NCBI RefSeq assembly: GCF_015706575.1
Contig: NW_024037072.1
Coordinates: 26,785,162 to 26,849,161 of the forward strand
DNA: 64,000 bases
Source: Patiria miniata
Lineage: Eukaryota > Echinodermata > Asteroidea > Valvatida > Asterinidae
Reading direction: 5' to 3'
The position numbers and the translations under genes are program-made. Shown here piece by piece: positions 22,901 through 31,653 of this stretch (the stretch's first letter is position 1; the number at the start of each line of letters is the position of its first letter). The notes under the pieces were generated by a model. That model was not told the DNA's origin. It saw only the letters and a list, made by a program, of their open reading frames with translations, and made no database searches.

Positions 22901-25479
22901 TTGCGATGACCTAGGCCCTAGACACGTCATAACTTGCGACGTGTTTTTGTCAAGGAACTTACGACGCGTTCAGTAAATCGCAAGTCGTAACTCGGGTTGC
23001 AACACGTTGCAGCGCTTTGTGAAATCAGGTGCTGGTTCCTTTAAGTACACATTATTTTCAAATAGGCCAAGTCATATTGGCTGTGCCAGTTTTCTTTTAA
23101 TAAATGCTAGTTTGCTGGATAAATTATCGTTTGGATGTGCTTGCCAGGGCGCGCTATATACCAACTGCACGTAGACGAAAATAATTCAAAGCTGGCCTTG
23201 TGGCCCGCCGGCTAAGGGCATGCAGGCAACTGATCATGTTTGCTGTTGGTGTTGGTTTAGCTTGAGTAACTCCAGCTGACATGCTCCATATTCATTCACA
23301 TGCAACGCTGGAGGCATAACCTGTTTGTTAGAAGATAGTGGATATTTTGCCGGAGGTAATGACGGCAAACTAACGATTACTAAAGGTTTGCCGGCGGCAA
23401 TCCTTATCAACAGAGGGCGCTGTACTCTTTAAAATAGGGCTGAATTATAAGATGTATTAAATTCCCACTAAAAGTTGTGTAGCACGTTTGGTGTAATGGT
23501 TAAGCAAAGGCTCTAGTAAGCGGGATGATTCGCGTTCGATTCCAACCGCACCACATTTTAAAGTTTTTTTTTCTCATCCCCAAATAAATAAGAATATTCT
23601 TCTTTTATTATTTTAACATGTCTCAAACATTTTTTGCAGAGTATTACATTTTCTTTTTCAGATTTGTGGCTCTGGAGGATTTTTTTAAAAGGGAAATAAA
23701 GTCCGAAATTACAAAATGGTCTGAATCCCATCTTGTGAATACGAGGTAACAACGATAATTTTGGCATGGAGCCAGACTAAAACTTTTCACCGGAAAAAGT
23801 TTAAGTACAAAAAAACAGTAACTGCGCATGTTCAGTGCATATCCGGCAAACTAACGTTTACTAAAGGTTTGCCGTCTCCGGCAAAATATACACTGCCTTG
23901 TTAGAATGTGGTAGCAAGAGACCCTAAAAAATTGGCCTCTCAAAAATTGTTCATTTTCACCTCTAATAATATCCCACCCCAGAGTTCATTTACATACCTC
24001 ATACATTCAGCAGTCATTTACGAAGCCTAATGATCGACTTGAAACAGACCACACAAAAAAAATGTGAAAAATCTTGACGATTTCGGTGGCTTGTCCTTAA
24101 AATAATGCCAGTTCCAACGGCTGTCGTCCATTTTATTTTGCTAATTATGTAAATGTATGCATCACGTGATGACATCGAAAAAAATCTGCGCGCGCGATGT
24201 ATGTGGGTACCACACCGCTTTCAGGCGCCGCAAGTGAGTTCAATTTTCGTCTGGTGCGTTGTCGTGGAGAGCATTCTCGTTGTCTTGCTTAAATTAAGCA
24301 AGACAACCAGAATGCTCTCCACGACAACGCACCAGACGAAAATTGAACTCACTTGCGGCGCCTGAAAGCGGTGTGGTACCCACATACATCGCGCACGCAG
24401 ATTTTTTTCATTTCAATGTCATCACGTGATGCATACATTTACATAATTAGCAAAATAAAATGGACGACAGCCGTTGGAACTGGCGTTTTTTTACGGACAA
24501 GCCACCGAAATCGTCAAGATTTTTCACTTTTTTTTGTGTGGTCAGCACCGTCTGTTTCAAGTCGATCATCAGGCTTCGTAAATGACTGCTGAATGTATGA
24601 GGTATGTAAATGAACTCTGGCATGTCTGGGGTGGGATATTAGAGGTGAAAATGAACAATTTTTGAGAGGCCATTTTTTTAGGCCCTAAAAAAAAAATTAG
24701 GGTCTCTTGCTGCCACATTCTAACAAACAGGTTATGCCTCCAGCGTAGCCCCATAAATGTGGCCTATTTACTGGACTGCCTCCGTAAACATAGGCCACAC
24801 ATCCACATGTACAAAAATCGTGTCGACGGAGCCAAATTTTGATTTTCACATTTAGGCTTAGTTTGTAGGTTTTTTTTGCTTTAGAAGCATACTCACCCTC
24901 TTTACAGGCTAATCAGAAAGTGCTGCCTTTTTCAGATGTCTAATTTTTGTGAAATTTCATGTTGAAATTTTGATACGCAAACGTGTAAAAATGAATCTGG
25001 AAATTTCACGAAAAATATACATCTGAAAAAGGCAGCACTTTCTGATTAGCCTATAAAGAGGGTGAGTATGCTTCTAAAGCAAAAAACCCTACAAACTAAG
25101 CCTAAATGTGAAAATCAAAATTTGGCTCCGTCGACACGATTTTTGTACATGTGGATGTGTGGCCTATGTTTACGGAGGCAGTCCAGTAAATAGGCCACAT
25201 TAATGGGGCTACCTCCAGCGTTACATGTGAATGAAAATGGAGCATGTCAGCTGGAGTTACTCAAGCTAGTGTTGGTTCACTTTTCACGGGCCTTTAAACC
25301 GCATACTTTTCTGATAACGCCTGTCGCAAGCTCCCAATCTTGTCTTTTGTCTGGCTCACAGCATGGTGCATGTCTTCCATCCGCATTATATCCTCATCAC
25401 CTCCTCCGTACGGATCATAATTCCTTGCAAGTGTCCGCGAAGGACTGCTGCCCAGAAACCGACGCGCACTCTCCGCCAT
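4833..25479 (-). CDS. MIPOL1: MIPOL1 orthologue, coiled-coil protein (nine exons identified, C-terminus incomplete)
   Basis: Nine minus-strand exons join in perfect phase: 25479-25307, 22070-21898, 20824-20618, 19478-19172, 17598-17409, 17131-17026, 15007-14832, 12771-12601 and 4919-4833. They give 530 residues without a stop. Identification rests on exons 5 to 9. These reproduce the MIPOL1 order: a leucine-rich helix, the VEEIYAAQKKRDEAVMARL block, the DLLARL/GRIVAEEMRTIIQEKDAALAK block, and CKKLERE. The N-terminal part (exons 1-4) is acidic, basic and Pro/Gly-rich and is longer than I recall for human MIPOL1. MIPOL1 is a coiled-coil protein named from a human limb-malformation breakpoint; its molecular role is poorly known. 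It is divergent to SLC25A21, as in vertebrates. The last part of the human coiled coil is not accounted for, so one or more 3' exons are missing from this model. Confidence 0.9.
5880..6257 (-). mobile_element. TTAA-type MITE family, truncated copy
   Basis: Reverse-orientation copy of the family that is complete at 19974-20492. Shared blocks include the AAGTGCTCAAA stretch, the CCGGATGCTAAATTTCGGGC region and the TACCTTTAAA right end. The left end is lost. Confidence 0.75.
7979..8779. mobile_element. hAT-like non-autonomous element with GGTACCCG subterminal repeats
   Basis: The ends are TTAGGGGTATGCA and TGCACACCACT, inverted to each other, and the flanks carry the 8-bp duplication AACTGCTT (7971-7978, 8780-8787). 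GGGTACCCG motifs occur near both ends. The middle contains several copies of a CCTCAATCCTGCAAAAT motif. There is no transposase frame. Confidence 0.85.
10166..10656. repeat. 35-bp perfect inverted repeat pair
   Basis: The sequence at 10166-10200 (starting CCACTGATCTCTATATAAAG) is an exact inverted match to 10622-10656. The enclosed 420 bp has no coding frame. It may be a MITE or an inverted fragment created with the adjacent LINE piece. Confidence 0.85.
10657..11045 (+). pseudogene. LINE reverse-transcriptase C-terminal fragment
   Basis: Translation gives DAFHRRHLRYILGIRW, then after a frameshift NRRLSWLGHLLRLPQDAPA and KRPAGGKKRTWQ. This is the conserved C-terminal segment of RTE/CR1-like LINE polymerases (HRRxLRxILGIRW...RRLxWxGHLLRxP). 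Frameshift and stops show it is dead. Confidence 0.85.
11050..11870. repeat. dispersed repeat, left copy
   Basis: Shares ordered blocks with 12950-13640: a GCTAGGGGCACGGTT stretch, an ATAATGGTCC stretch, a CGAACTGG stretch, and the ACTTGTGACTTG-rich end. The 11-bp minisatellite grows directly out of the right end of this copy. Confidence 0.7.
11876..12559. repeat. 11-bp minisatellite with higher-order periodicity
   Basis: About 60 tandem copies of GAGTGACTTGC-type units, with variants GAG/GGG, CTT/CCT and TGC/TGT. Variant patterns recur at about 99 and 110 bp (9 and 10 units). Eleven is not a multiple of three, so all three minus frames stay open and repeat every 11 residues; these are not proteins. 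It lies in MIPOL1 intron 8. Confidence 0.97.
12601..12771 (-). CDS. MIPOL1: MIPOL1 exon 8
   Basis: The 57 codons read SMGDLLARLSVSDTG to GRIVAEEMRTIIQEKDAALA plus Lys, a conserved MIPOL1 block. The donor is GTAAGG. The 11-bp minisatellite starts about 40 bp into the following intron. Confidence 0.95.
12950..13640. repeat. dispersed repeat, right copy
   Basis: Second copy of the repeat at 11050-11870, lying in MIPOL1 intron 7 on the other side of exon 8. It ends with the ACAGCTTGTGACTTGACTTG block that has not expanded here. It contains the palindromic MITE 13228-13440. Confidence 0.7.
13228..13440. mobile_element. 213-bp MITE with long terminal inverted repeats
   Basis: It begins CCCAATAAGCCAGTTGGG and ends AACTGGCTTATTGGG. 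Inner inverted blocks (GGTCATTCGGGATAA and its complement) make it almost a full hairpin. No coding capacity. Confidence 0.8.
13931..14097. mobile_element. short MITE with CCGGTTCATAC ends
   Basis: The ends AAGCCCGGTTCATAC and GTATGAACCGGGCTT are inverted. The body, with a TTTCAACTCAGGCGAATTTC block, matches the element at 22234-22414. Confidence 0.8.
14098..14831. other. MIPOL1 intron 7, no gene seen
   Basis: Between the MITE and exon 7 there is a plus-strand open frame (14290-14703) with no family resemblance and no splice support. Nothing else is recognisable. Confidence 0.5.
14832..15007 (-). CDS. MIPOL1: MIPOL1 exon 7
   Basis: This is the most diagnostic exon: VVEEIYAAQKKRDEAVMARL followed by a second EERDESIARL repeat and an acidic tail. 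It closely matches the MIPOL1 core. Acceptor ACGCTACAG, donor GTAGGT. Confidence 0.95.
15502..16045. mobile_element. MITE with about 50-bp terminal inverted repeats
   Basis: The block CCGCCCTGCAAACAGGATGC followed by TGGGATACTCTGATGAG (15516-15553) is inverted at 15992-16027, and weaker identity extends outward through TTCGCT. The inside is non-coding. It is in MIPOL1 intron 6. Confidence 0.8.
16949..16984. repeat. G-rich homopolymer run
   Basis: Nineteen consecutive G (16949-16967) are followed by G-rich sequence. On the MIPOL1 sense strand this is poly-C, about 40 bp past the exon 6 donor. The run length may not be reliable in the assembly. Confidence 0.8.
17026..17131 (-). CDS. MIPOL1: MIPOL1 exon 6
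   Basis: Coiled-coil exon beginning LQERLLETEQEIESL after the acceptor TTTCTGTCACAG. The donor GTAAGT splits an Ala codon shared with exon 7. A G-rich run (16949-16984) lies about 40 bp into the next intron. Confidence 0.9.
17409..17598 (-). CDS. MIPOL1: MIPOL1 exon 5
   Basis: The peptide contains FEEGVPMLLSELGSTRDINK, which aligns with the first conserved helix of vertebrate MIPOL1 (a LLxEL...N pattern). The donor is GTAAGG and the exit phase is 0. Confidence 0.85.
17875..18372. mobile_element. 498-bp MITE with 8-bp target duplication
   Basis: The ends are TTAACTCTTTCAGTGCC and GGCACTGAAAGAGTTAA, exact inverted repeats, flanked by AATGCCTC (17867-17874 and 18373-18380). It contains three near-tandem TTGTACATGTACGAGGTA-like palindromic units. 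It lies in MIPOL1 intron 4. Confidence 0.9.
18965..19140. repeat. dispersed repeat shared with 30435-30600
   Basis: Shared blocks include ATGAAATACGGACTCA, GTATTGCGCATGC, GATAATTAGGAGAG and CCAATAAAAGGG, in the same order. No termini are clear. Confidence 0.7.
19172..19478 (-). CDS. MIPOL1: MIPOL1 exon 4
   Basis: The acceptor is CATTCTTTACAG and the donor GTAATG. The 101 whole codons are Pro, Gly, Trp and Tyr-rich (HDDYYLDSRPAWNSNF at the start), probably disordered. Two other GT sites overlap the end; only the chosen one keeps the frame into exon 5. Confidence 0.8.
19974..20492 (-). mobile_element. complete TTAA-type MITE (519 bp)
   Basis: The ends are TTAAAGCTATAGTCCATCAT and its inverse, ATGATGGACTATATCTTTAA. 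TTAA lies at both ends, as for piggyBac-like or Kolobok-like insertions. It contains the perfect palindrome GGTGCGTCTTAAGACGCACC (20140-20159). Same family as 34898-35391 and 36284-36816. Confidence 0.85.
20618..20824 (-). CDS. MIPOL1: MIPOL1 exon 3
   Basis: The acceptor TTTTTTTTCAAG and donor GTATGA bound a strongly charged low-complexity peptide. It runs from GGKPHPKEKEL through an acidic stretch to a basic RRSRKPRRRRG end, which resembles a nuclear-localisation or nucleic-acid-binding patch. Confidence 0.8.
21060..21345 (-). repeat. tRNA-derived SINE
   Basis: On the minus strand the head has an A-box-like GGGTGGCTAGTGCG and a B box GGGTTCGATTTC, followed by a body with GGTTTTCCTCCCATCG. 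A related SINE lies at 48498-48779. It is in MIPOL1 intron 2. Confidence 0.7.
21898..22070 (-). CDS. MIPOL1: MIPOL1 exon 2
   Basis: The acceptor is TTTGATTGTAG and the donor GTAAGG. The peptide reads NQVIRRERSLRKAAERRELD, then an acidic segment and NEELKDWLSPAKQRD. Phase 2 in, phase 1 out, both matching neighbours. Confidence 0.85.
22234..22414. mobile_element. short MITE with CCGGTTCATAC ends and TTAA flanks
   Basis: It runs TTAAAGGCCGGTTCATACT to AGTATGAACCAGCCTTAA. It is the second copy of the element at 13931-14097. Confidence 0.8.
22450..23035. mobile_element. probable MITE with CGCAGCG-rich ends
   Basis: The left end GCACCCGATTTCATGAAA and right end TTTGTGAAATCAGGTGC are inverted. Both subterminal regions carry repeated TCGCAGC/GCGACG words. 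No target duplication was resolved. Confidence 0.6.
23334..23897. mobile_element. 564-bp MITE nested in the left arm of the foldback element
   Basis: The ends GATAGTGGATATTTTGCCGG and CCGGCAAAATATACACTGCC are inverted. The 9-bp duplication TTGTTAGAA flanks it (23325-23333, 23898-23906). The intact right arm of the host palindrome supplies the empty site. Near each end lies a GGCAAACTAACG...GTTTGCC hairpin. It contains a tRNA-like stretch. Confidence 0.9.
23483..23553 (+). repeat. degenerate tRNA-like sequence inside a MITE
   Basis: An A-box-like TGGTGTAATGGTT and a B-box-like GTTCGATTCC are spaced as in a tRNA, but the anticodon arm does not form properly. Best read as a captured tRNA or SINE head, not a working tRNA gene. 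Confidence 0.5.
24746..25211. mobile_element. 466-bp near-perfect palindromic MITE nested in the right arm
   Basis: It runs TAGCCCCATAAATGTGG to CCACATTAATGGGGCTA and is inverted along almost its whole length (centre about 24980). The 9-bp duplication CCTCCAGCG flanks it (24737-24745, 25212-25220). The uninterrupted left arm of the host gives the empty site. Confidence 0.9.
25307..25479 (-). CDS. MIPOL1: MIPOL1 exon 1 (start codon)
   Basis: The chosen start gives MAESARRFLGSS in a GCAAGATGG context. A longer frame upstream (to 25563) adds a non-coding-looking leader, so the inner ATG is preferred. The exon ends GAA AA before the GTATGC donor, leaving two bases that join the A of exon 2 to make Lys. 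Confidence 0.8.
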
Positions 25480-28174
25480 CTTGCATACTTCAACGGTGAC
25501 TGGATGATCAATCGATACATGACTGGATATATCGAAACTGAGAGTCGAAGAAATAAGAGTCAACTACTTTTTGCACCTTCAAAACTCAGCAATCATTATT
25601 AGATACGTTTATTTTAACAAAGTAGTGTTTTTTTAGAAACAGTTATTTTCCATGAAATTAACCCCATCAGGAATGCTTTATGTGTTGTTTTGTTTTTGTT
25701 ATGTTTTACTGTTTCATTTGTCTCACCTGTTCGATATCGAAATTATTGGTATCGACAAATACAAAATTCGATACCGAGGCGGTTTACTAAACACAGAGAG
25801 TGTGTCCTTGAACGTATGCAGTTTGAGGAGATCGAAACAACAATGCCCTGGACATAGACGTTTTTCGAGCAACGTTCTTGCGTTTCAAAAGTTGGGTTGT
25901 TACGACTGATGGTACTAAGGTCACTGATGCATTTTTTCTTCCCCTTTTAATCTTAGTGTGTATAGATGTTTTGGAGTATAAAATAAAACTGGAGTATGAA
26001 AAAAAAACTGAAACAAAACTTGACTTTTTCAACTTTTTTTCCCTGCTGGACATCTCGGACTGGGGAACGAACGAACCGTATTAACAAATAACATGTTTAT
26101 CCAGTCCCCCACAGAAAATATTTTTTTGTAAAAAAAAACTGTTTGTATTAAAATATACAAACAATTAGCATAACGGTTCATGTCTTATTTGAATCGTCCC
26201 AATTATTATAGTTCTTGATTACACGCATGACCGTACATCACTACCAACCATAAGTGCAACGAAAGAAGTTTGTTTTTGTTTTCTTTGGGGAGGAGTTTTT
26301 TTTATCAAGTTATATGCGCATCCACTGTATGGAGTTCAGAGAATTATTTTGTTTTAATTGGTTTGTATGTTCTTCCATTAATTTTGTTTTTACTGCCATT
26401 AATTTAGAAGTTTTAAAGTTTGGGGTATTAAATATGTTTATATTTAATCACTATAGAATCATATAGAATCACTGGCCATTGCAAGTACTCAGTTCGCAGC
26501 AGGAAGAAAGTAAGTGTGGATGAAACGTCTTCGGATTATTCAGCCATGAACTCAACATCCAGGAAGGGAATAACTAACCTTTTAATTTCCCCCCTCCGTG
26601 TCATTTTGTTGACAAATAATCCTCATGGCTAACCCTGGCTCTTGGCGTTCCTTCCCTGCCTAATTATCACTTCATCTTAGTTTTACCCCCTATTTATCTA
26701 ACTAAACACTTCATGCATTGCTAGTATTCTCCCTTGATTCTCACCCACCACTGCACTCGTTTGTTCCTTGCCCTGCTCCATCCCCACTCTTCATTCCCTA
26801 AGGATGCACCCCTGCAGTATTAAAAGTCCCATAGACACCAGTGCTAAATGCCCAAACTTCAAAATCAAGTTTTAAAAATACTCAGAACTCTCACAGGTAT
26901 TAAGCTGCATAGAAATTAATGATGATCAAAGAGAGAAATTCTCACCCACAGAAGACGACCCCTATTTTTCCCAAAGCGGAAAAGTAGTCATCTTGAAAAA
27001 ACGATCCCTCCACATGGCAAAATAGCGCCTTTCGAGCCCAATTGCATCCAAAATGTTCATAATTGGAATCTCCAAGTCCGGGCCAGAGGTTCATTGTCAT
27101 ATCGCTTCAACCCCCGATGTATGGCTCTCAGACCTCTCTAATAATATAGAATATTTTGAGGGTATAACTTTTATTCATGAGCTCGGCGGATGGGTTTAGG
27201 CCCGCCTAGTTCAAGTGATCTGCACCTCTGATCACTCCCTCGGTACTTCCACTCCAACCCCTGCACGTACTAGTCCCCTACAATTTTTTATATTTTATGT
27301 GTTCTATAACTGTTCTTGAGTGATAGTATTAGCGCTGTATTTAGTTAATGTGTTGGTGGTTGTTAACTGTCTTTAAACTATATTCATCTAGTGTTTCATT
27401 TTAAAAGATGCGTTTCCCGTACTTTCTTTGAGAATCGACTCGAAAAATAGAAGAAAAAGAATTAATGGCAATTCCTATAGCAAAATAAAGTTATTCACTT
27501 CGAGACATCTAACAAAACAATGTACCAAAGTTGAGCAATTGAATTACTTCTTCACAAAAAAATCAAATCATTAGCTGTCAGACAAGTAATTCGGCTCTCG
27601 CGGGTCGGGTTCATTTGTGCTAGAAATATAATTAAATTGTTTTCTTTTTCGGAATAAAGTAGTTTTTCCTGTAAAAAAAATAAAATACAAATGGAACATT
27701 CGTTTAATGGAGATTTGTTTTGAAGAGCGCGACGGGTATTGAACTTTAAGGTTAGTGTCCAGGGTTCGTGAACGTCATTGTTTTTAACACACAGGATGCA
27801 GAATTTCATGATCAGTTTAATCATGATGAATAAATACATTAATTGAATGGAATTGAATTGAATGACACTTTCATTTGTCTTTCATTCGCGAAGAGTGCAT
27901 GTCTCCGCAGTCTTGCACATTTGTCAATGAAGTACGACTTCTGAACTGTGTGTATCAAGCCTCGAATGGTCTGAAGTCTGCACAGGAGACTATACCTCCT
28001 GCAAGCGGATGTATTCACAACTTTGCGTCCTCCTCGTACAGAGCACAGTTGTTTGCCCAAGCTATAACAAGTGTCCCAACCTAAGTCGGGACCGTCCCAA
28101 CTAAAGTGTTCCAGTTGGGCCTGCCCAGCTAGCTACATACGGTAAAGTTGTCACCGCTGGTGGCGCGCTTCCGG

Positions 28175-29775
28175 ACTAGTGTTGTGCATTCGGGTCGGGT
28201 TGACCACTGAGGCCAAACCGACCCGAAACATTATAGATATAAACCGAATCCGAACCGAAACCGATCTGAACTCCCTAAAACCGACCGACCCAACCCGACC
28301 GAAAAAACTCAAGGAGAACCGACCCGAAACCGACCCGAAACCGAACCGACCCGAAAACCCCCCGAATATCTGGCTTGGGCAACTGTCCGCTTGTTATGGC
28401 CTGAACTTATCCGTGTCCGTCGCCTGAAAGTCTCTCTCAGTAACTACTGAATCTTACCCAGTGGCGTCGCCAAGGGGGGGCCAGGGGGGCACGTGCCCCC
28501 CCTGGAAAACCTAGTGCCCCCCCCCCCCCCCGAGTGCCCCCCCATCTGAGATTTGGGTTGGTAAAAAAATATATATATATTTTGTTATATTCAACTCCCA
28601 TCATCTGAGTTGGTTTTTCATCTTACTATAATTCCAGGAATCTCTGTCTGTCTGTCTGTCCGCCGATTATCTCCAGAACCGGGCACCGTATGAAGTTGAG
28701 AATCGGCGGGTGTATTTCTCGGGGCCACAGAATGTGCAGTGCCAAGTTTGAAGTTGTTTGGAACAGCGGTTCTCGGTTCTCGAAAAAGCTGCAAAAAAGC
28801 AGTATTTTCGGAGGCAAACGTGGCAGCTTAGAACATAACACCACGCACTGCCGTTCTTTTCAATTGTTTACGTCATGTATAGGCTAAAGCGCGCGCGCTC
28901 AATATGACGCAAACAATGCACGGACACGCGCACGTGCAGTGGTGTAGGCCGACACATTGTCCAGTACGGGTGAATAGCACTGCATACCATGTTTTCGTAT
29001 GTACACGGGCACATTATTTTTGCAGTCGACTGAGCGACCATTGTAGGTGGTCGAACTTCAAACTTGGCACAAACTTTGACCTAAGTGTGCGTTCAACCTG
29101 TGAAAACAACACCATTGAATCGCGTGCGTTGTTTGCACGAGCAGTTCTCCAAAACTCTGCAAGTATGCAACCTATACCAGCGGCAAAGCAATTTGCGCTT
29201 CCCGAACATGCACATTTTAGACGGGCACTGCACTAGTAAGGACAAAGAAGCACAGTAATTCGTATTTTCTTCAAATGAGCTGCAAATGTGGCACCATTTT
29301 GCATCTAGCCCATCCTCCGTATGCGAAAATTTTCCAAAGGGGAGGGGGGCACCCCCTCCCCTTAGACCCCTCCCCCAGGATGGCGATCCGTATCCACTTA
29401 AGTGCCCCCCCCATCAAATGCTGGTGCCCCCCCTGTGCCCCCCCAGACTGAAAAGTCTGGTGACGCCACTGATCTTACCGTACGGCAAAACGTGCTGGTA
29501 GGCCTAGATGTTAAAGACCAGGCGTGATAGACCACAAACCATTTTGGTCGTGCCGAGCACAGTGACTCTTCAATAAATATTGTACCGTGTGAATTTCAGA
29601 ACTGTTTCGTTTTTCTCTCTCGCCTATTTCGGTTTTTCCAAAATGGCTTAACCAACCGACCCGACGTGACTCTCGACGGCGAAAATCGCAAGCGCAAATC
29701 CGAAACCGACTCGACCCAACTGAAATGATGGCCAAACTCGGACCCGACCCGGCGACCCGACCCGAAGCTCGAATA
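28175..29775. repeat. CCGACCC-rich repeat, hAT-like, split by a later insertion
   Basis: Dense CCGACCC/CCGAACC words occur at 28190-28365 and again at 29655-29765, starting near TAGTGTTGTGCATTCGGGTC. The two halves flank the element 28459-29471. The precise termini were not resolved. Confidence 0.6.
28459..29471. mobile_element. 1013-bp hAT-like MITE with 8-bp target duplication
   Basis: The ends CAGTGGCGTCGCCAAGG and CTGGTGACGCCACTG are inverted, and ATCTTACC is duplicated (28451-28458, 29472-29479). G- and C-homopolymer blocks lie just inside both ends. No transposase frame is left. Confidence 0.92.
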
Positions 29776-30434
29776 GGAAAATTAGCCTGTAAAAGTCGGA
29801 GTTAAAAAAAATTTTTTTTTGGTACATTGATTTCTTACGGGAAAAGGCCTTTGTATATGTTACCTGCATCTCAATTTATGGAAATTTAAAAATCGCATGA
29901 CGTGAAAGAGAAATATCGTGCCAAATTTAAATTGACTTCTCACTTCCGAAAATCTAAAATAAACGTGGACTAGTGGAACTCGGAGCACTTGTACAAAGAC
30001 GAAAATTTATGAAATAATTTTGTGGTGGTCATTGGGTAAAACTGAAACTAAAAATCCTTTCTTTTGGGCATGGGACACACATCTTTTTAAAATAAACTTG
30101 AAGGACTACTTCTCATTTACAAACAAATCTAAAATGACCGATGATAAGAACTGTATTCAAGCAAGCCCGACTAAATCTAGTATCCAAACAAACGTGATCG
30201 GACAAGGAGACGTGAAATGTGCCTGAAACGTGCCACCACGCGCGCGTGAGAACAGAGGAGCTTTATCAGTGTCTCAACTATAGTTGGGCCGGCCCAACTG
30301 CAACACTATAGCTGGGACCGTCCCAACTTAAGTTGGGTTGATGGTATAGCTCGGGCCAGGAGCGCAACACGAACACTTACCGTCGGTGTGGAAAGGGGTG
30401 TTGCACTTGTGCAAAGGGGTGTTGCACTTGTGCA

Positions 30435-30600
30435 GGTGTAGCATGAATTTAGGTTTTATGAAATACGGACTCATTGGTGGTATTGCGCATGCTCATGCAT
30501 AGATAATTAGGAGAGGGACCGGTCACGTGAGAAGGTTTAACCAATAAAAGGGAAAAAGAGTCCGATTTTCATACGAGTCCCATTTTCATATGACACCGGC
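30435..30600. repeat. dispersed repeat shared with 18965-19140
   Basis: Same ordered blocks as the MIPOL1 intron 4 copy (ATGAAATACGGACTCA, TATTGCGCATGC, CCAATAAAAGGG). Confidence 0.7.
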
Positions 30601-30817
30601 CGGCCGGCCTTGGTGTGTGTGACATCTGACATGTGGAGGCCAGTGGTCTGGGGGTAGACATTGCATTTTGCGCGCAATATTCAACATAATTTAACAAGGA
30701 GCCGGTCACGCATTTTATCACCTTTGTTGGTAGGTAGATCGCAAGTATTTGCACGTGTCCAAGCTAGGCATGCTTGGCTTTCGGCATGTTCGGGCATAAC
30801 GTTAGTTGGTTGACGGG

Positions 30818-30950
30818 TAGGCCTATGGTCCGAGTAACTACTAGTACTAACTAGGAGTAGGACTCTACGAATCGCCTTTTTTTAACATTTGGACATGGTC
30901 GGGCGATAGTTAAAAAAGGCGATTCGTAGAGTCCTAGTTACTCGGACTAG
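30818..30950. mobile_element. 133-bp hairpin MITE
   Basis: Arms beginning GGTCCGAGTAACTA and ending TAGTTACTCGGAC pair over about 50 bp, through an AGGACTCTACGAATCGCC block. The 8-bp TTGACGGG is duplicated on both sides (30810-30817, 30951-30958). Confidence 0.85.
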
Positions 30951-31212
30951 TTGACGGGCGGGATCGGAGGGAGGGCTAGGGAGGGAGGCAGTCATTTGGC
31001 AGTCATGGCCAAACTGATGGCAGTGGCATATGACTGAGTGGGGCTCAGTGGGCATGGTGGCGAAACTCTGGAAGCACGGACGAACCATGGAGCTATGATC
31101 AAAAATAATAATGAGAGTTTATTTAGGGAACATATATAATTTGTATTGTTTTAAAATCAACAATTGAAATTTCTGTTTAGACTAGTGACTGTTCACTGTC
31201 ATATACATGATA

Positions 31213-31653
31213 TAGGGGTGTACATCAATGATCAAAACCGGGTACCCGAGTACCCGACCGTTGATGTCAGGAACTGGTTCCAGATTTTTGGATCAGGTAC
31301 CCGTAACCAACTTTACAAATTAGGATAATATTAACTTCTCAGACAATGAAAAAGAAAGGTTTTGAATGTCATGTGGGGAATTTTCAAAATTAAAACCAGG
31401 CTACATGGGAAAACCAAACATTTTCATGTTTATGATGCTCGTGAAAGTTGCGGTTAAGTGCTGTATTGATGCACCGATCGATGTGGTACTATTATTGTGC
31501 GGATACGACCTTTAATCGTGAACAATCTGAACAACAACTTTCAAGATTTGAATTTTGGGGTTGTGTTTCTTTAACGGTATGTACCCCAGCCCGGGTACCA
31601 ATGTTTTTTTAAATCAGATACCCGGTTTCCCTACTACCGATAAAAGCACACTA
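31213..31653. mobile_element. hAT-like GGTACCCG element, second copy
   Basis: It starts TAGGGGTGTACATC and ends AAAGCACACTA. Inside are GGTACCCGAG, TGATGTCAGGAAC and GTAACCAACTTTACAAATTA, in the same order as in 7979-8779. The target duplication is too diverged to call. It ends 110 bp before the SLC25A21 start codon. Confidence 0.75.

Larger units (their letters stand above)
23258..25268. mobile_element. foldback element with two nested MITEs
   Basis: The ends TAGCTTGAGTAAC and GTTACTCAAGCTA are perfect inverted repeats, flanked by the 9-bp duplication GTGTTGGTT (23249-23257, 25269-25277). Removing the two inserts leaves a nearly perfect palindrome of about 963 bp centred near 24293. The arms carry no coding frame. 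Nine-bp duplications and very long inverted repeats fit Mutator-like (MULE) foldback MITEs, but no transposase is present to prove it. It ends 29 bp from the MIPOL1 exon 1 donor. Confidence 0.9.
28071..30340. mobile_element. large inverted-repeat element hosting nested insertions
   Basis: About 65 bp at 28071-28136 (GTGTCCCAACCTAAG..., with CAGTTGGGCC) is inverted at 30271-30340. Each end is built from smaller TTGGGACGGTCCCA-type palindromes. Inside lie a CCGACCC-rich element and a hAT-like MITE. Confidence 0.7.
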
